Shown one piece after another: positions 43,659-52,639 of a stretch of 64,000 nucleotides of DNA. Each line of letters begins with the position of its first letter. Position 1 is the stretch's first letter. This DNA comes from Lysinibacillus sp. OF-1 (GTDB lineage Bacteria; Bacillota; Bacilli; Bacillales_A; Planococcaceae). The stretch spans positions 434,001 through 498,000 of the forward strand of contig NZ_CP102798.1 in the NCBI RefSeq assembly GCF_028356935.1. Direction: 5' to 3'. The notes under the pieces were generated by a model. It was not told the DNA's origin and searched no databases. It saw nothing but the letters and a program-made list of their open reading frames with translations. The position numbers and the translations under genes are program-made.

Positions 43659-43726
43659 ATTTATCTGTAAGTGACAATCATTGAATTCCATCTATTATGG
43701 CAAATTTGACATTAGGGGGATTAGGG

Positions 43727-44869
43727 ATGAATTTTGAATTAACAAAAGAGCAAGAGATGATTCGTGACATGGTGCGTGATTTTGCTGAAAAAGAGATTAA
43801 ACCGTATGCTCGTGAGGTTGATGAGACATCAACAATGAGAATAGAGAGCTTTAAGAAGATGGCAGAACTAGGCTTATTGGGTATCCCATTTCCTGAAGAA
43901 TATGGCGGCTCAGGTGGAGATACGGTGTCCTATGCTTTAGCTGTTGAGGAAATTGGTCGTGCATGTGGGGGTACAGGACTAAGCTATGCAGCTGCTGTTA
44001 GCTTAGGAGCTTCACCAATTTACAACTTCGGCACAGAGGAACAAAAGCAGGAATGGCTAGTTCCATTAGCAAAAGGTGAGACATTAGGATCATTCGGTTT
44101 AACAGAGCCTAATGCAGGTTCAGATGCTGGTGGCACACGTACTACAGCCGTTATTGATGGCGATGACTATGTTATTAACGGAGAAAAATGCTGGATTACC
44201 AATGCAGGGTACGCTCGACAAATTATTGTAACTGCAGTAACGGGTAAACGTGAAGATGGTAAAAAAATTATTTCCTCTATTATTGTGCCAACAAACACAC
44301 CAGGTGTAACGATTAACTGTAATTATGACAAAATGGGTGTACGTGGCTCCAATACATGTGAAATTGTGTTGCAAAATGTTCGTGTCCCTAGAGCAAATCT
44401 ATTAGGGGATGAAAAACGAGGCTTTAGCCAGTTTTTAAACACACTAGATGGTGGGCGTATTTCTATTGCCGCGCTATCTGTGGGGATTGCACAGGCTGCC
44501 TATGAAAAAGCATTGAAGTTTGCGCAGGAGCGTGAACAATTTGGTGCACCTATTTCGAAGCTACAGGCGATCCAATTTAAATTAGCCGATATGGCGATGG
44601 AAATAGAGCTTGCTCGTACATTAGTACATAAAGCGGCATGGCTAAAAGATCACAAGAAACCATTTGGCAAAGAAGCGGCGATGGCTAAACTATTTGCTTC
44701 TGAAATGGGTTTCCGTACATGTAATCAAGCTATCCAAATTCATGGTGGCTCTGGGTATATGAAGGAATACGATGTAGAACGCCATTTACGTGACATTAAG
44801 TTAATGGAAATCGGTGAAGGAACATCTGAAATTCAACGTCTCGTCATTTCTCGTCTAATTGGCTGTTAA
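43727..44869 (+). CDS. yngJ: Acyl-CoA dehydrogenase, probably isovaleryl-CoA dehydrogenase
   Basis: A 380-residue FAD acyl-CoA dehydrogenase. It has the N-terminal MNFELTKEQEMIRDMVRDF, the LTEPNAGSDAGG and WITNAG FAD/substrate loops, and the C-terminal IGEGTSEIQRL segment with the family's acidic catalytic region. In Bacillus subtilis yngJ heads the same gene order (J-I-H-HB-G-F-E). The pathway context makes isovaleryl-CoA (leucine catabolism) the likely substrate. GGGGATTAGGG precedes ATG 43727; the frame extends ten codons further without support. A palindromic operator lies upstream and a multi-hairpin region downstream. Confidence 0.85.
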   Translation: MNFELTKEQEMIRDMVRDFAEKEIKPYAREVDETSTMRIESFKKMAELGLLGIPFPEEYGGSGGDTVSYALAVEEIGRACGGTGLSYAAAVSLGASPIYNFGTEEQKQEWLVPLAKGETLGSFGLTEPNAGSDAGGTRTTAVIDGDDYVINGEKCWITNAGYARQIIVTAVTGKREDGKKIISSIIVPTNTPGVTINCNYDKMGVRGSNTCEIVLQNVRVPRANLLGDEKRGFSQFLNTLDGGRISIAALSVGIAQAAYEKALKFAQEREQFGAPISKLQAIQFKLADMAMEIELARTLVHKAAWLKDHKKPFGKEAAMAKLFASEMGFRTCNQAIQIHGGSGYMKEYDVERHLRDIKLMEIGEGTSEIQRLVISRLIGC

Positions 44870-44876
44870 TCATAAT

Positions 44877-45025
44877 CAATTATGCCTTGGCATAATTGTG
44901 TCCGGAATTGGCTTTGTGCTTGCACAAAGCAGTCCTTTCCGATTCCGTGACACCCGCTGAACAGTAGCTTAAATCAGCACTCATCTCACCATCTATAAAG
45001 GTGGGAGACTTCTGCTGAAAGAAGT
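44877..45025 (+). other. Highly structured intergenic RNA/DNA element inside the leucine operon
   Basis: Several nested stems are packed between yngJ and yngI. Stem 1 is a perfect 10-bp palindrome, CAATTATGCC/GGCATAATTG (44877-44898). Stem 2 is a perfect 9-bp hairpin, GCTTTGTGC/GCACAAAGC (44911-44930). It is enclosed by a 13-bp outer stem (44899-44911 with 44939-44952; one G-U pair, one bulge). Near the end ACTTCT/AGAAGT (45008-45025) and a CACC/GGTG pair form further hairpins. No T tract follows, so it is not a simple terminator. It resembles a dispersed repeat with cruciform potential. Confidence 0.6.
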
Positions 45026-45052
45026 TAAATAGCATGAATAAGGGGGATCTTC

Positions 45053-46687
45053 ATGGCAGAGCTTGTGTATCAAACCATTGGTCAGTTGCTAGATGAACAA
45101 TCTAAAAAGTATCCGCAAAACGAAGCGTTGGTCTATGCTGATAGGGATTTACGCATGACTTATGAGCAACTAAATTGTCAAGCACGACTCGTGGCGAGAG
45201 GTTTAATGGCTTTAGGAATTGAAAAAGGTGACCATATCGCAGTATGGACAACAAATGTGCCTGAGTGGGTGCAGCTTCAATTTGGTACGGGGAAGATGGG
45301 TGCTCCTATCGTTACGGTAAATACCAATTATCGTGCAAGCGAGTTGGAGTATCTATTAAAACAATCTGATGCCAAAACGATTTTTTTAGTTGAAAATTAT
45401 CGAGACCATTCTTTTATTCATACACTGCAAGAGTTATGTCCAGAGCTTGAACATTGTGAACCAGGTAATTTGCAATCAAAGCGACTACCTTTATTAAAAA
45501 ATGTTATTTTAATCGGCGAAACCAAATATCCAGGTGTGCTCAATTGGTCAGATGTTTTGACTGCTGCTGAGCAAGTAACCGAGGAACAGCTAGATCAAAG
45601 AGAGCACTCTCTTCATTATGATGATGTCATTAATATTCAATATACATCTGGTACAACAGGCTTTCCTAAAGGTGTGATGTTAACGCATTTTAATTTAGTC
45701 AATAATGCAGTCAACATTGCAGAATGTATGCAGTTAACCGCAGAAGATCGTTTATGTATTCCAGTGCCATTTTTCCACTGCTTTGGTTGTGTCATAGGGA
45801 CATTAGCCATTACAACGAGTGGCGGCACGATGGTACCAGTACAAGAATTTTCACCTGAAGAAGTACTAAGGACCGTTCAGCAAGAACGATGTACAGCATT
45901 ACATGGCGTGCCAACGATGTTCATTAGCGAGCTTAATTTACCGAATTTTGCGTCTTTCGATCTGTCAACTTTACGGACAGGAGTAATGGCGGGTTCAAAC
46001 TGCCCGATTGAGGTCATGAAAGCAGTCATAGAGAAAATGGGCATGAAAGATATTACAATCTGCTATGGCCAAACGGAATCATCACCAGTTATTACACAAA
46101 CTAGAACGGATGACCCGTTAACATTAAAAGTGGAAACGGTTGGTCGTGCGTTACCAAATTTAGAAGTGAAAATTGTTGTTCCTGGTACGACTGAAGAGGC
46201 CCCAACAAATGAACAAGGGGAGCTATGTACAAGAGGCTACCATGTCATGAAGGGCTACTATAAAAACCAAGAGGAAACAGAGCTTGCTATTGATGAGGCT
46301 GGCTGGCTGCATACTGGAGATTTAGCAACGATGGATGAAGCGGGCTATATCCGTGTAACTGGACGGTTGAAAGATATGATTATTCGTGGAGGCGAAAATT
46401 TATATCCAAGGGAGATTGAGGAGTTTCTTTACACGCATCCGAAAATTTCAGACGTACAGGTTGCTGGTGTCCCTGACCCTGTATATGGAGAAGAGGCGGC
46501 AGCTTGGATCATTTTAAAAGATGGCGAACAGGCAACAGAGGAAGAAATTCGAGATCATTGTAGGGACAAAATTTCTAGACATAAAATTCCGCGACATATT
46601 TTCTTTATCGATAACTATCCTATGACTGCATCTGGAAAAGTTCAAAAATATAAATTACGAGAAGATTTTGTTATGACCGTAAAGTAA
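45053..46687 (+). CDS. yngI: AMP-forming acyl-CoA synthetase
   Basis: A 544-residue ANL-superfamily ligase that activates a carboxylic acid with ATP and CoA. It has the P-loop-like YTSGTTGFPKGVMLTH, the A5 motif CYGQTESSP, the hinge TGRLKDMIIRGGENLYP and the catalytic lysine near the C-terminus in TASGKVQKYKLRE. In this operon it probably activates isovalerate or another short/medium branched acid. Position and length match yngI. GGGGGATC precedes the ATG. The structured element separates it from yngJ by 183 nt. Confidence 0.87.
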   Translation: MAELVYQTIGQLLDEQSKKYPQNEALVYADRDLRMTYEQLNCQARLVARGLMALGIEKGDHIAVWTTNVPEWVQLQFGTGKMGAPIVTVNTNYRASELEYLLKQSDAKTIFLVENYRDHSFIHTLQELCPELEHCEPGNLQSKRLPLLKNVILIGETKYPGVLNWSDVLTAAEQVTEEQLDQREHSLHYDDVINIQYTSGTTGFPKGVMLTHFNLVNNAVNIAECMQLTAEDRLCIPVPFFHCFGCVIGTLAITTSGGTMVPVQEFSPEEVLRTVQQERCTALHGVPTMFISELNLPNFASFDLSTLRTGVMAGSNCPIEVMKAVIEKMGMKDITICYGQTESSPVITQTRTDDPLTLKVETVGRALPNLEVKIVVPGTTEEAPTNEQGELCTRGYHVMKGYYKNQEETELAIDEAGWLHTGDLATMDEAGYIRVTGRLKDMIIRGGENLYPREIEEFLYTHPKISDVQVAGVPDPVYGEEAAAWIILKDGEQATEEEIRDHCRDKISRHKIPRHIFFIDNYPMTASGKVQKYKLREDFVMTVK

Positions 46688-46702
46688 GGAGGGGCAGTGA
46701 CT

Positions 46703-48061
46703 ATGTTCAACAAGGTATTAATTGCAAATCGTGGGGAGATTGCTAGACGGGTAATCAGAACATGCAAGCGTCTAAATATTCATACGGTTGCTATTTACTC
46801 AGAGGCAGATGTTGATAGCTTACATGTAAAAGATGCGGATGAAGCTTATTGTGTAGGGAAGCCACCCGTTGCACAAAGCTATTTAAACATTGACCGCATT
46901 CTTGAAATTGCAAAAGAGAGTGGCGCAGAGGCTGTTCATCCAGGCTATGGTTTACTATCGGAGAATGTGAATTTTGCGAAACGTTGTACAGAGGCGGGTT
47001 TAGTCTTTATCGGACCAAGTGCGGAAGTCATTGCGTCCATGGGCAGTAAATTAGAGGCACGTAAAACAATGAAAGCTGCTGGCGTGCCTATTGTAGAAGG
47101 AGTAGAGGCTCCTGTGAAGGATGTTGCAGAAGCTACTGAAATCGCTGAACGTTTAGGTTATCCAATTATGTTAAAAGCATCTGCTGGCGGTGGTGGTATT
47201 GGGATGCAGCTAGTTGACAATGCTGAGGAGCTGGCTAAAGCATTTGAGGGAAATCAAAAGCGTGCGCAATCATTTTTCGGTGATGGCACGATGTATATGG
47301 AGCGTTTTATCGCTAATCCTCACCATGTGGAAGTGCAAATAATTGCCGATCACCAAGGCAATATAGTTCCGTTATTTGAACGGGAATGCTCTATTCAACG
47401 AAGAAATCAAAAAGTGGTGGAAGAAGCCCCATCACCGTTCATTTCACAAGAGACTAGAGATAAGATGCTAGAGGCTTCAGTGAAGGCTGTGAGGCACATT
47501 GGATACGTCAATGCTGGAACGATCGAGTATTTGGTGGATAAAGATCAAAACTTTTACTTCTTAGAAATGAATACAAGATTACAGGTAGAGCATCCAGTCA
47601 CAGAGGAAATTACAAAGCTTGATTTAGTAGAAGAGCAATTAAAAATTGCGGCAAAACTACCTCTTACATTTACTAGGGAAAGTATTATTAAAGATGGGCA
47701 TGCGATTGAAGTGCGTATATACGCAGAGAATCCCTCCACATTTTTTCCTTCTCCAGGTACCATTACAGTTCTTGAATTACCAACAGGCGAAGGGGTTCGA
47801 CATGAATGTGGTGTAGAGACAGGTTCAGCAGTTACACCATTCTATGATCCAATGATTAGTAAATTGGTGGTGTGGGGAGAAACAAGGGAGATTGCCTGTG
47901 AGAGATTAATTCAAGCACTGAAAGCGTATAAAGTGGAGGGTATTCAAACGAATATTCCGATGCTGTTAAAAACCGTTACACATGAACAATTTTTAAAAGG
48001 GAATACAACGACTAAATTTGTAGAGCAATATTATTTACCGCAATTAGCAGAAACAAAATAA
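46703..48061 (+). CDS. yngH: Biotin carboxylase subunit of methylcrotonyl-CoA carboxylase
   Basis: A 452-residue biotin carboxylase (AccC fold) without its own biotin domain. It has the N-terminal FNKVLIANRGEIA, the ATP-grasp glycine loop KASAGGGGIGMQ, ERECSIQRRNQKVVEEAPSP, and catalytic FLEMNTRLQVEHPVTE. It carboxylates the biotin on the small YngHB protein. With the carboxyltransferase gene downstream it should form a 3-methylcrotonyl-CoA carboxylase. GTG 46697 is possible, but GGAGGGG is better placed for ATG 46703. Confidence 0.9.
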   Translation: MFNKVLIANRGEIARRVIRTCKRLNIHTVAIYSEADVDSLHVKDADEAYCVGKPPVAQSYLNIDRILEIAKESGAEAVHPGYGLLSENVNFAKRCTEAGLVFIGPSAEVIASMGSKLEARKTMKAAGVPIVEGVEAPVKDVAEATEIAERLGYPIMLKASAGGGGIGMQLVDNAEELAKAFEGNQKRAQSFFGDGTMYMERFIANPHHVEVQIIADHQGNIVPLFERECSIQRRNQKVVEEAPSPFISQETRDKMLEASVKAVRHIGYVNAGTIEYLVDKDQNFYFLEMNTRLQVEHPVTEEITKLDLVEEQLKIAAKLPLTFTRESIIKDGHAIEVRIYAENPSTFFPSPGTITVLELPTGEGVRHECGVETGSAVTPFYDPMISKLVVWGETREIACERLIQALKAYKVEGIQTNIPMLLKTVTHEQFLKGNTTTKFVEQYYLPQLAETK

Positions 48062-48067
48062 CAACTT

Positions 48068-48104
48068 TCATACATTCGTGCTTCTTTGAAGGGCGAATGT
48101 ATGA
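48068..48104 (+). other. Intercistronic hairpin between yngH and yngHB
   Basis: TCATACATTCG (48068-48078) and CGAATGTATGA (48094-48104) form an 11-bp stem, with an inner CTTC/GAAG stem. There is no T tract. It could protect the downstream mRNA or set relative expression of the small biotin carrier. Confidence 0.55.
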
Positions 48105-48126
48105 CTAAAATTAGGAGTGAAGGATA

Positions 48127-48339
48127 ATGGCAACAGTAAAAGCAAGTATGGCAGGTACAGTGTGGAAAATCGTCGTAACAGAAGGAGAGAAAGTGACGGC
48201 AGGCCAAGATGTAGCTATTTTAGAATCGATGAAAATGGAAATTCCGATTGCAGCAGAAGAGGATGGCGTGGTAACGAAGATCATTGCCAATGAGGGAGAC
48301 TTCATTAACGTTGATGATGATATTTTAGAAATTGAATAA
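48127..48339 (+). CDS. yngHB: Biotin/lipoyl carrier protein
   Basis: A 70-residue stand-alone biotinyl domain. Lys36 in ESMKME is the biotin attachment site, and the two-fold beta barrel spans the whole protein. It shuttles carboxybiotin between YngH and YngE. Separate carrier genes of this size are characteristic of the Bacillus yng operon. It has an AGGAGTGAAGG-type ribosome-binding site and is 15 nt before yngG. Confidence 0.92.
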   Translation: MATVKASMAGTVWKIVVTEGEKVTAGQDVAILESMKMEIPIAAEEDGVVTKIIANEGDFINVDDDILEIE

Positions 48340-48354
48340 GAGGAGGCTTCTTTA

Positions 48355-49272
48355 ATGCAGCTACCTAAGCATGTCATGATCAAAGAAGTTGGTCCCCGTG
48401 ATGGTTTACAAAACGAAAAAACGCCTATTACAACTGTTGATAAAATACAATTAGTGAATTTATTGAGCCAAACAGGACTAACTTACATTGAAGTGACTTC
48501 ATTTGTTCATCCGAAATGGATACCTCAATTGGCAGATGCTGTTGAGGTTCTTCAAGCTATTAAACGGCATAAGGATATTACTTATGCAGCGCTTGTACCT
48601 AATATGCGTGGCTTAGAACGTGCATTACAGGCTGAAGTAGACGAAGTAAGTATTTTTATGTCTGCTAGTGAAAGTCATAATCAAAGCAATATTAATAAAA
48701 CCATTGACGATACATTTCCTATATTAGAGGAAGTAGTAATAGGGGCTAAGGCTGCAAAGAAAAAAGTTCGAGGGTATATCTCAACGGTTATTGGCTGTCC
48801 ATATGAGGGGTATATACATCCTGACAAAGTACTACGTGTAACAGATAAATTATTGGAAATGGGTGTGGCTGAAATATCGCTTGGTGACACAATTGGTGTT
48901 GGCGTGCCAACGCAGGTTGAGTATCTTTTAGAGGCGTTATTAAAAAGATACGATGCTGAAAATTTTGCCATGCATTTTCATGACACACGTGGGACAGCAC
49001 TAGCCAATATTATGAAATCCTTAGAGATGGGTATGACCAAGTTTGATAGTGCGCTTGGCGGATTAGGGGGCTGTCCATATGCTAAAGGAGCTTCAGGGAA
49101 TGTAGCTACAGAGGATTTATTATATTTATTCGATGAGATGGGCATTGAAACAGGAATAGATCGACAGAAAGTGCTAGAGGCAGCACTCTTTATTGAAGAG
49201 AAATTAGGCAAAGCGGTTGCATCGAAGCAAATGGCTATTGTCCGTAATGAAAGGAGTGCAAACCAACGATGA
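48355..49272 (+). CDS. yngG: Hydroxymethylglutaryl-CoA lyase
   Basis: A 305-residue HMG-CoA lyase that splits HMG-CoA into acetoacetate and acetyl-CoA, the final step of leucine degradation. It has the N-terminal EVGPRDGLQNE with catalytic Arg/Asp, the HFHDTRG metal-binding histidines, and the signature GLGGCPYAKGASGN with catalytic Cys and the G-loop. Its stop overlaps the yngF start by 4 bp. GGAGGCTTC precedes the ATG. Confidence 0.93.
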   Translation: MQLPKHVMIKEVGPRDGLQNEKTPITTVDKIQLVNLLSQTGLTYIEVTSFVHPKWIPQLADAVEVLQAIKRHKDITYAALVPNMRGLERALQAEVDEVSIFMSASESHNQSNINKTIDDTFPILEEVVIGAKAAKKKVRGYISTVIGCPYEGYIHPDKVLRVTDKLLEMGVAEISLGDTIGVGVPTQVEYLLEALLKRYDAENFAMHFHDTRGTALANIMKSLEMGMTKFDSALGGLGGCPYAKGASGNVATEDLLYLFDEMGIETGIDRQKVLEAALFIEEKLGKAVASKQMAIVRNERSANQR

Positions 49273-50051
49273 CACAACTTGTTCGTTTGGAATTACTAGA
49301 GGGCAGCATTGGACTGATTACCCTAACAAGACCAGAAGCTGCAAATGCTATGTCTGTTCAGTTACTTCGTGAGCTGTCCGACATGCTCGATCAAATCAAT
49401 GGAGATCCAGCAGTGCGTGTTGTCCTACTGACAGGTGCAGGAGAAAAGGCATTTTGTGCAGGAGCAGATTTAAAAGAACGTAAAGGAATGGCTGATCGAC
49501 AAGTGAAGCAAATCGTACAGTTGATTGGTGCGACTGTGGCAAAAGTTGAGACACTTGCTCAGCCTGTCATTGCTGTACTAAATGGGGTAGCATTTGGCGG
49601 TGGATTGGAGCTGGCATTAGCTTGTGATCTACGTATTGCCGCTACACATGCAAAGCTTGGTTTAACAGAAACATCACTCGGTATTATCCCAGGTGCTGGA
49701 GGAACACAACGACTTCCACGACTAATTGGCCTTGGCAAAGCAAAGGAATTAATTTATACAGCACGTAGGTTGAGTGCGGCGGAAGCCAAAGATTATGGCA
49801 TTGTTGAGTATGTTTATGAGGAACATGAGGTAATGGAAAAGGCACAACAACTTGCGCTAGAAATGGCAAAAAATGCACCACTCTCTCTAGTGCAAGCTAA
49901 AGTCGCAATCAATCAGGGTGTTGAGGTAGATTTAGCTACCGGGTTAAAAATTGAATCACTAGCATATAGTGCACTGATCCCAACAGAAGACCGATTAGAG
50001 GGCTTGTTAGCCTTCCAAGAGAAGCGAGCGCCACAATATTCAGGGAAATAA
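49269..50051 (+). CDS. yngF: Enoyl-CoA hydratase, probably methylglutaconyl-CoA hydratase
   Basis: A 260-residue crotonase-fold enzyme. The oxyanion hole is at AFCAGADLKER and VAFGGGLELALACD. Both acidic catalytic positions are present (ETSLGIIPGAGGTQRLPR). In this operon it should hydrate 3-methylglutaconyl-CoA to HMG-CoA, supplying yngG. It has an ATGA overlap with yngG and an AAAGGAG site inside that gene. Confidence 0.88.
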   Translation: MTQLVRLELLEGSIGLITLTRPEAANAMSVQLLRELSDMLDQINGDPAVRVVLLTGAGEKAFCAGADLKERKGMADRQVKQIVQLIGATVAKVETLAQPVIAVLNGVAFGGGLELALACDLRIAATHAKLGLTETSLGIIPGAGGTQRLPRLIGLGKAKELIYTARRLSAAEAKDYGIVEYVYEEHEVMEKAQQLALEMAKNAPLSLVQAKVAINQGVEVDLATGLKIESLAYSALIPTEDRLEGLLAFQEKRAPQYSGK

Positions 50052-50103
50052 AGCGCTAAAAATGATTTTGGTGTAATTGATTGGGCAAAGGGAGGAAATA
50101 AAC

Positions 50104-51642
50104 ATGAGCAATATCTCGACAGAAAATACGCCACCTACAATGAAGGACAAAATTTTAACAGGTGGTTTACCAAAATATCATGATAAAAATGCACAACAGG
50201 GCAAGCTATTTGTACGTGAACGTCTTGAACTATTACTAGATGATGGTCTTCAATCAGAGGATGGCCTCTATGCAAACTGTTTAGCAGGGGATTTACCAGC
50301 TGATGGTGTTGTCACAGGTATAGGTAAAATTCATGGTCGCACGGTATGTGTGCTAGCTAATGATTCTACTATTAAAGCGGGCTCTTGGGGAAAACGCACA
50401 GTTGAAAAAATGATTCGTATTCAGGAAACAGCTGAAAAGCTGAATTGCCCATTACTATATTTAGTCGATTCAGCAGGTGCGCGTATTACAGATCAGTTAG
50501 AAATGTTCCCAGGACGCAGAGGAGCAGGACGTATTTTCTACAACCAAGTCAAGCTGTCAGGGAAAGTTCCGCAAATTTGCTTATTATTTGGTCCTTCCGC
50601 AGCAGGTGGTGCTTATATACCTGCATTTTGCGATATCGTTGTCATGGTAGAAGGAAATGCTTCTATGTATTTAGGATCACCTCGGATGGCGGAAATGGTT
50701 ATTGGGGAGAAAGTAGATTTAGAGACAATGGGTGGCGCAAAAATGCACTGTTCTGTATCAGGCTGTGGAGATGTGCTTGTCAAAACAGAACAGGAGGCTA
50801 TTACGTATGCTCGTAAATATTTAGGTTACTTCCCGAATAACTATGCTGAGCGCAGTAAGATAGAGGCACCTAAACCACCTGCTTCATTTGATAAATCTAT
50901 TGAAGAATTAATTCCACAAAACCAAAATGTTCCTTTTGATATGTATAAATTAATTGAACGTATTATCGATGAAGATTCATTTTGTGAAATCAAAAAATTA
51001 TTTGCACCAGAATTAATTACAGGTCTTGCACGTATTAATGGGCAATCCGTTGGGATCATCGCTAACCAACCTCGTGTCAAGGGAGGCGTGCTATTCCACG
51101 ATTCTGCTGATAAAGCAGCGAAGTTCATTTCACTTTGTGATGCATTCAATATTCCGCTGTTATTCTTAGCAGACGTTCCTGGCTTTATGATTGGTACTCA
51201 GGTAGAAAAAGCAGGAATCATCCGTCATGGTGCGAAAATGATTTTTGCCATGAGTGAGGCAACTGTTCCTAAGCTAACGGTCATTGTGCGTAAAGCGTAT
51301 GGTGCAGGTCTATATGCCATGGCAGGACCTGCCTTTGAACCAGATTGCTGTATTGCTTTGTCAAATGCACAAATTGCCGTAATGGGACCAGAGGCTGCTG
51401 TGAATGCTGTTTATGCCAATAAAATTGCAGAGCTTCCAAAAGAAGAGCAAGCAAGCTTCATTGCTGAGAAACGTAAAGAATACCAAGAGGAAATTGACGT
51501 GTATCGATTAGCATCAGAGCTAATCATCGATGATGTCATTGAGCCGAATGAGTTACGCAAGGTGTTAGAAAATCGCTTAGAGCTTTATATGTCCAAATAC
51601 TTATTATTCTCACAACGTAAGCATGGGGTAAACCCAGTATAA
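50104..51642 (+). CDS. yngE: Carboxyltransferase subunit of methylcrotonyl-CoA carboxylase
   Basis: A 512-residue acyl-CoA carboxyltransferase of the beta-subunit type, which transfers carboxyl from carboxybiotin to an acyl-CoA. It has two crotonase-like halves with oxyanion regions around FGPSAAGGAYIPAF and VRKAYGAGLYAMAG. It contains VDSAGARI and LADVPGFMIGTQVE typical of methylcrotonyl/propionyl-CoA carboxylases. It is the last gene of the leucine operon and a terminator follows. Reading from 50077 adds nine codons, but GGGAGGA supports ATG 50104. Confidence 0.9.
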   Translation: MSNISTENTPPTMKDKILTGGLPKYHDKNAQQGKLFVRERLELLLDDGLQSEDGLYANCLAGDLPADGVVTGIGKIHGRTVCVLANDSTIKAGSWGKRTVEKMIRIQETAEKLNCPLLYLVDSAGARITDQLEMFPGRRGAGRIFYNQVKLSGKVPQICLLFGPSAAGGAYIPAFCDIVVMVEGNASMYLGSPRMAEMVIGEKVDLETMGGAKMHCSVSGCGDVLVKTEQEAITYARKYLGYFPNNYAERSKIEAPKPPASFDKSIEELIPQNQNVPFDMYKLIERIIDEDSFCEIKKLFAPELITGLARINGQSVGIIANQPRVKGGVLFHDSADKAAKFISLCDAFNIPLLFLADVPGFMIGTQVEKAGIIRHGAKMIFAMSEATVPKLTVIVRKAYGAGLYAMAGPAFEPDCCIALSNAQIAVMGPEAAVNAVYANKIAELPKEEQASFIAEKRKEYQEEIDVYRLASELIIDDVIEPNELRKVLENRLELYMSKYLLFSQRKHGVNPV

Positions 51643-51658
51643 ACATACTTATTGAAAG

Positions 51659-51690
51659 GCTGTCTCTGCTGTTAAGAGGCAGCTTTTTTT
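51659..51690 (+). terminator. Terminator of the leucine-degradation operon
   Basis: GCTGTCTC (51659-51666) pairs with GAGGCAGC (51676-51683), one G-U pair, followed by seven T. Confidence 0.85.
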
Positions 51691-51742
51691 GAATGATTAA
51701 TTTTTTCAGCTACTTGCATGCCATAGAGCAGCATATTAAAAT

Positions 51743-52342
51743 ATGGGAAGGAATAAAGGGAAGTGGGTGTTAAGCTTGTCTAAAAACAACATAACGGATG
51801 TTCACGGTAATGCCAAGCTCCCATTACCGTATCGAGATGTCATTGATACATATTATTTGCCCCTCAAGGTCATGGGGTGGATCTTATTTAGCATCTATTC
51901 ATTTATAGCTTTTTATAAATTGGTCATTGATCGCTTAGTAAATGTAGTAGTTGTTTTATTGCAAGGCGATTATTCTATCGGCGACTTAGGTTTGTTTGAT
52001 TATAGTAGTTGGCGACTAACTACTAATTTTGTTCCCTTTGAAACGATTCTCCGCTATATAAACTACTCTCAATATTTTAATTGGGATATCATAATCGTTA
52101 ACCTTCTTGGCAACTTATTAATTTTTACTCCAATGGGTTTTTTATTGCCATTATTGTCGAAAAAATTTCGCAAAGTATGGGTCATTATTTGTTTGGGCTT
52201 TTTTGCTAGTCTTGCTGTAGAAACCATTCAATTCATTTTTACAGTGGGTTCTGCGGATATTGATGATTTAATTTTGAATACGATTGGCGCATGGCTTGGC
52301 TATATAGCTTATAAAGGGATCTTAATTAGACCTAAAAAATGA
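51743..52342 (+). CDS. VanZ-family membrane protein
   Basis: A protein of about 199 residues with roughly four hydrophobic segments and the VanZ hallmark: NFVPFETILRYIN, NLLGNLLIFTPMGFLLP, SLAVETIQF and DIDDLILNTIGAWLGY. VanZ proteins give low-level teicoplanin resistance in enterococci; in most bacteria they are uncharacterised membrane proteins linked to cell envelope stress. The ATG at 51743 lacks a clear site; GTG 51767 or TTG 51776 behind AAAGGG-like sequence may be the start. Confidence 0.85.
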   Translation: MGRNKGKWVLSLSKNNITDVHGNAKLPLPYRDVIDTYYLPLKVMGWILFSIYSFIAFYKLVIDRLVNVVVVLLQGDYSIGDLGLFDYSSWRLTTNFVPFETILRYINYSQYFNWDIIIVNLLGNLLIFTPMGFLLPLLSKKFRKVWVIICLGFFASLAVETIQFIFTVGSADIDDLILNTIGAWLGYIAYKGILIRPKK

Positions 52343-52345
52343 GAA

Positions 52346-52374
52346 AGCAGTCCTGTTTTAAGGGCTGTTTTTTG
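52346..52374 (+). terminator. Terminator after vanZ-like gene
   Basis: CAGTCC and GGGCTG pair (one G-U) around a short loop, then six T. From here to 52639 the AT-rich DNA shows no gene. Confidence 0.65.
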
Positions 52375-52639
52375 CGTTAATAAAAATTTTGTTTAAAGAG
52401 TGCTTACTGTAAAATGAATGTATGGATTATACGCTTAAAAATAGAGTCTTTATACCTAGCACTAAAAATAATTAGTATCTCTTTAGGTGGTTAGTATTAA
52501 TTTTTGCTTGAATTTAATAGTGAAAATTCCGATAATGAGTGTACAGAAACTGTTCAGACGGTATAGATATAGTGAAAGAAGATATTTTCATATCTAGTAT
52601 CTTATTAGCATATGAAGATAGAAGGGCGAGGTGAAAACT

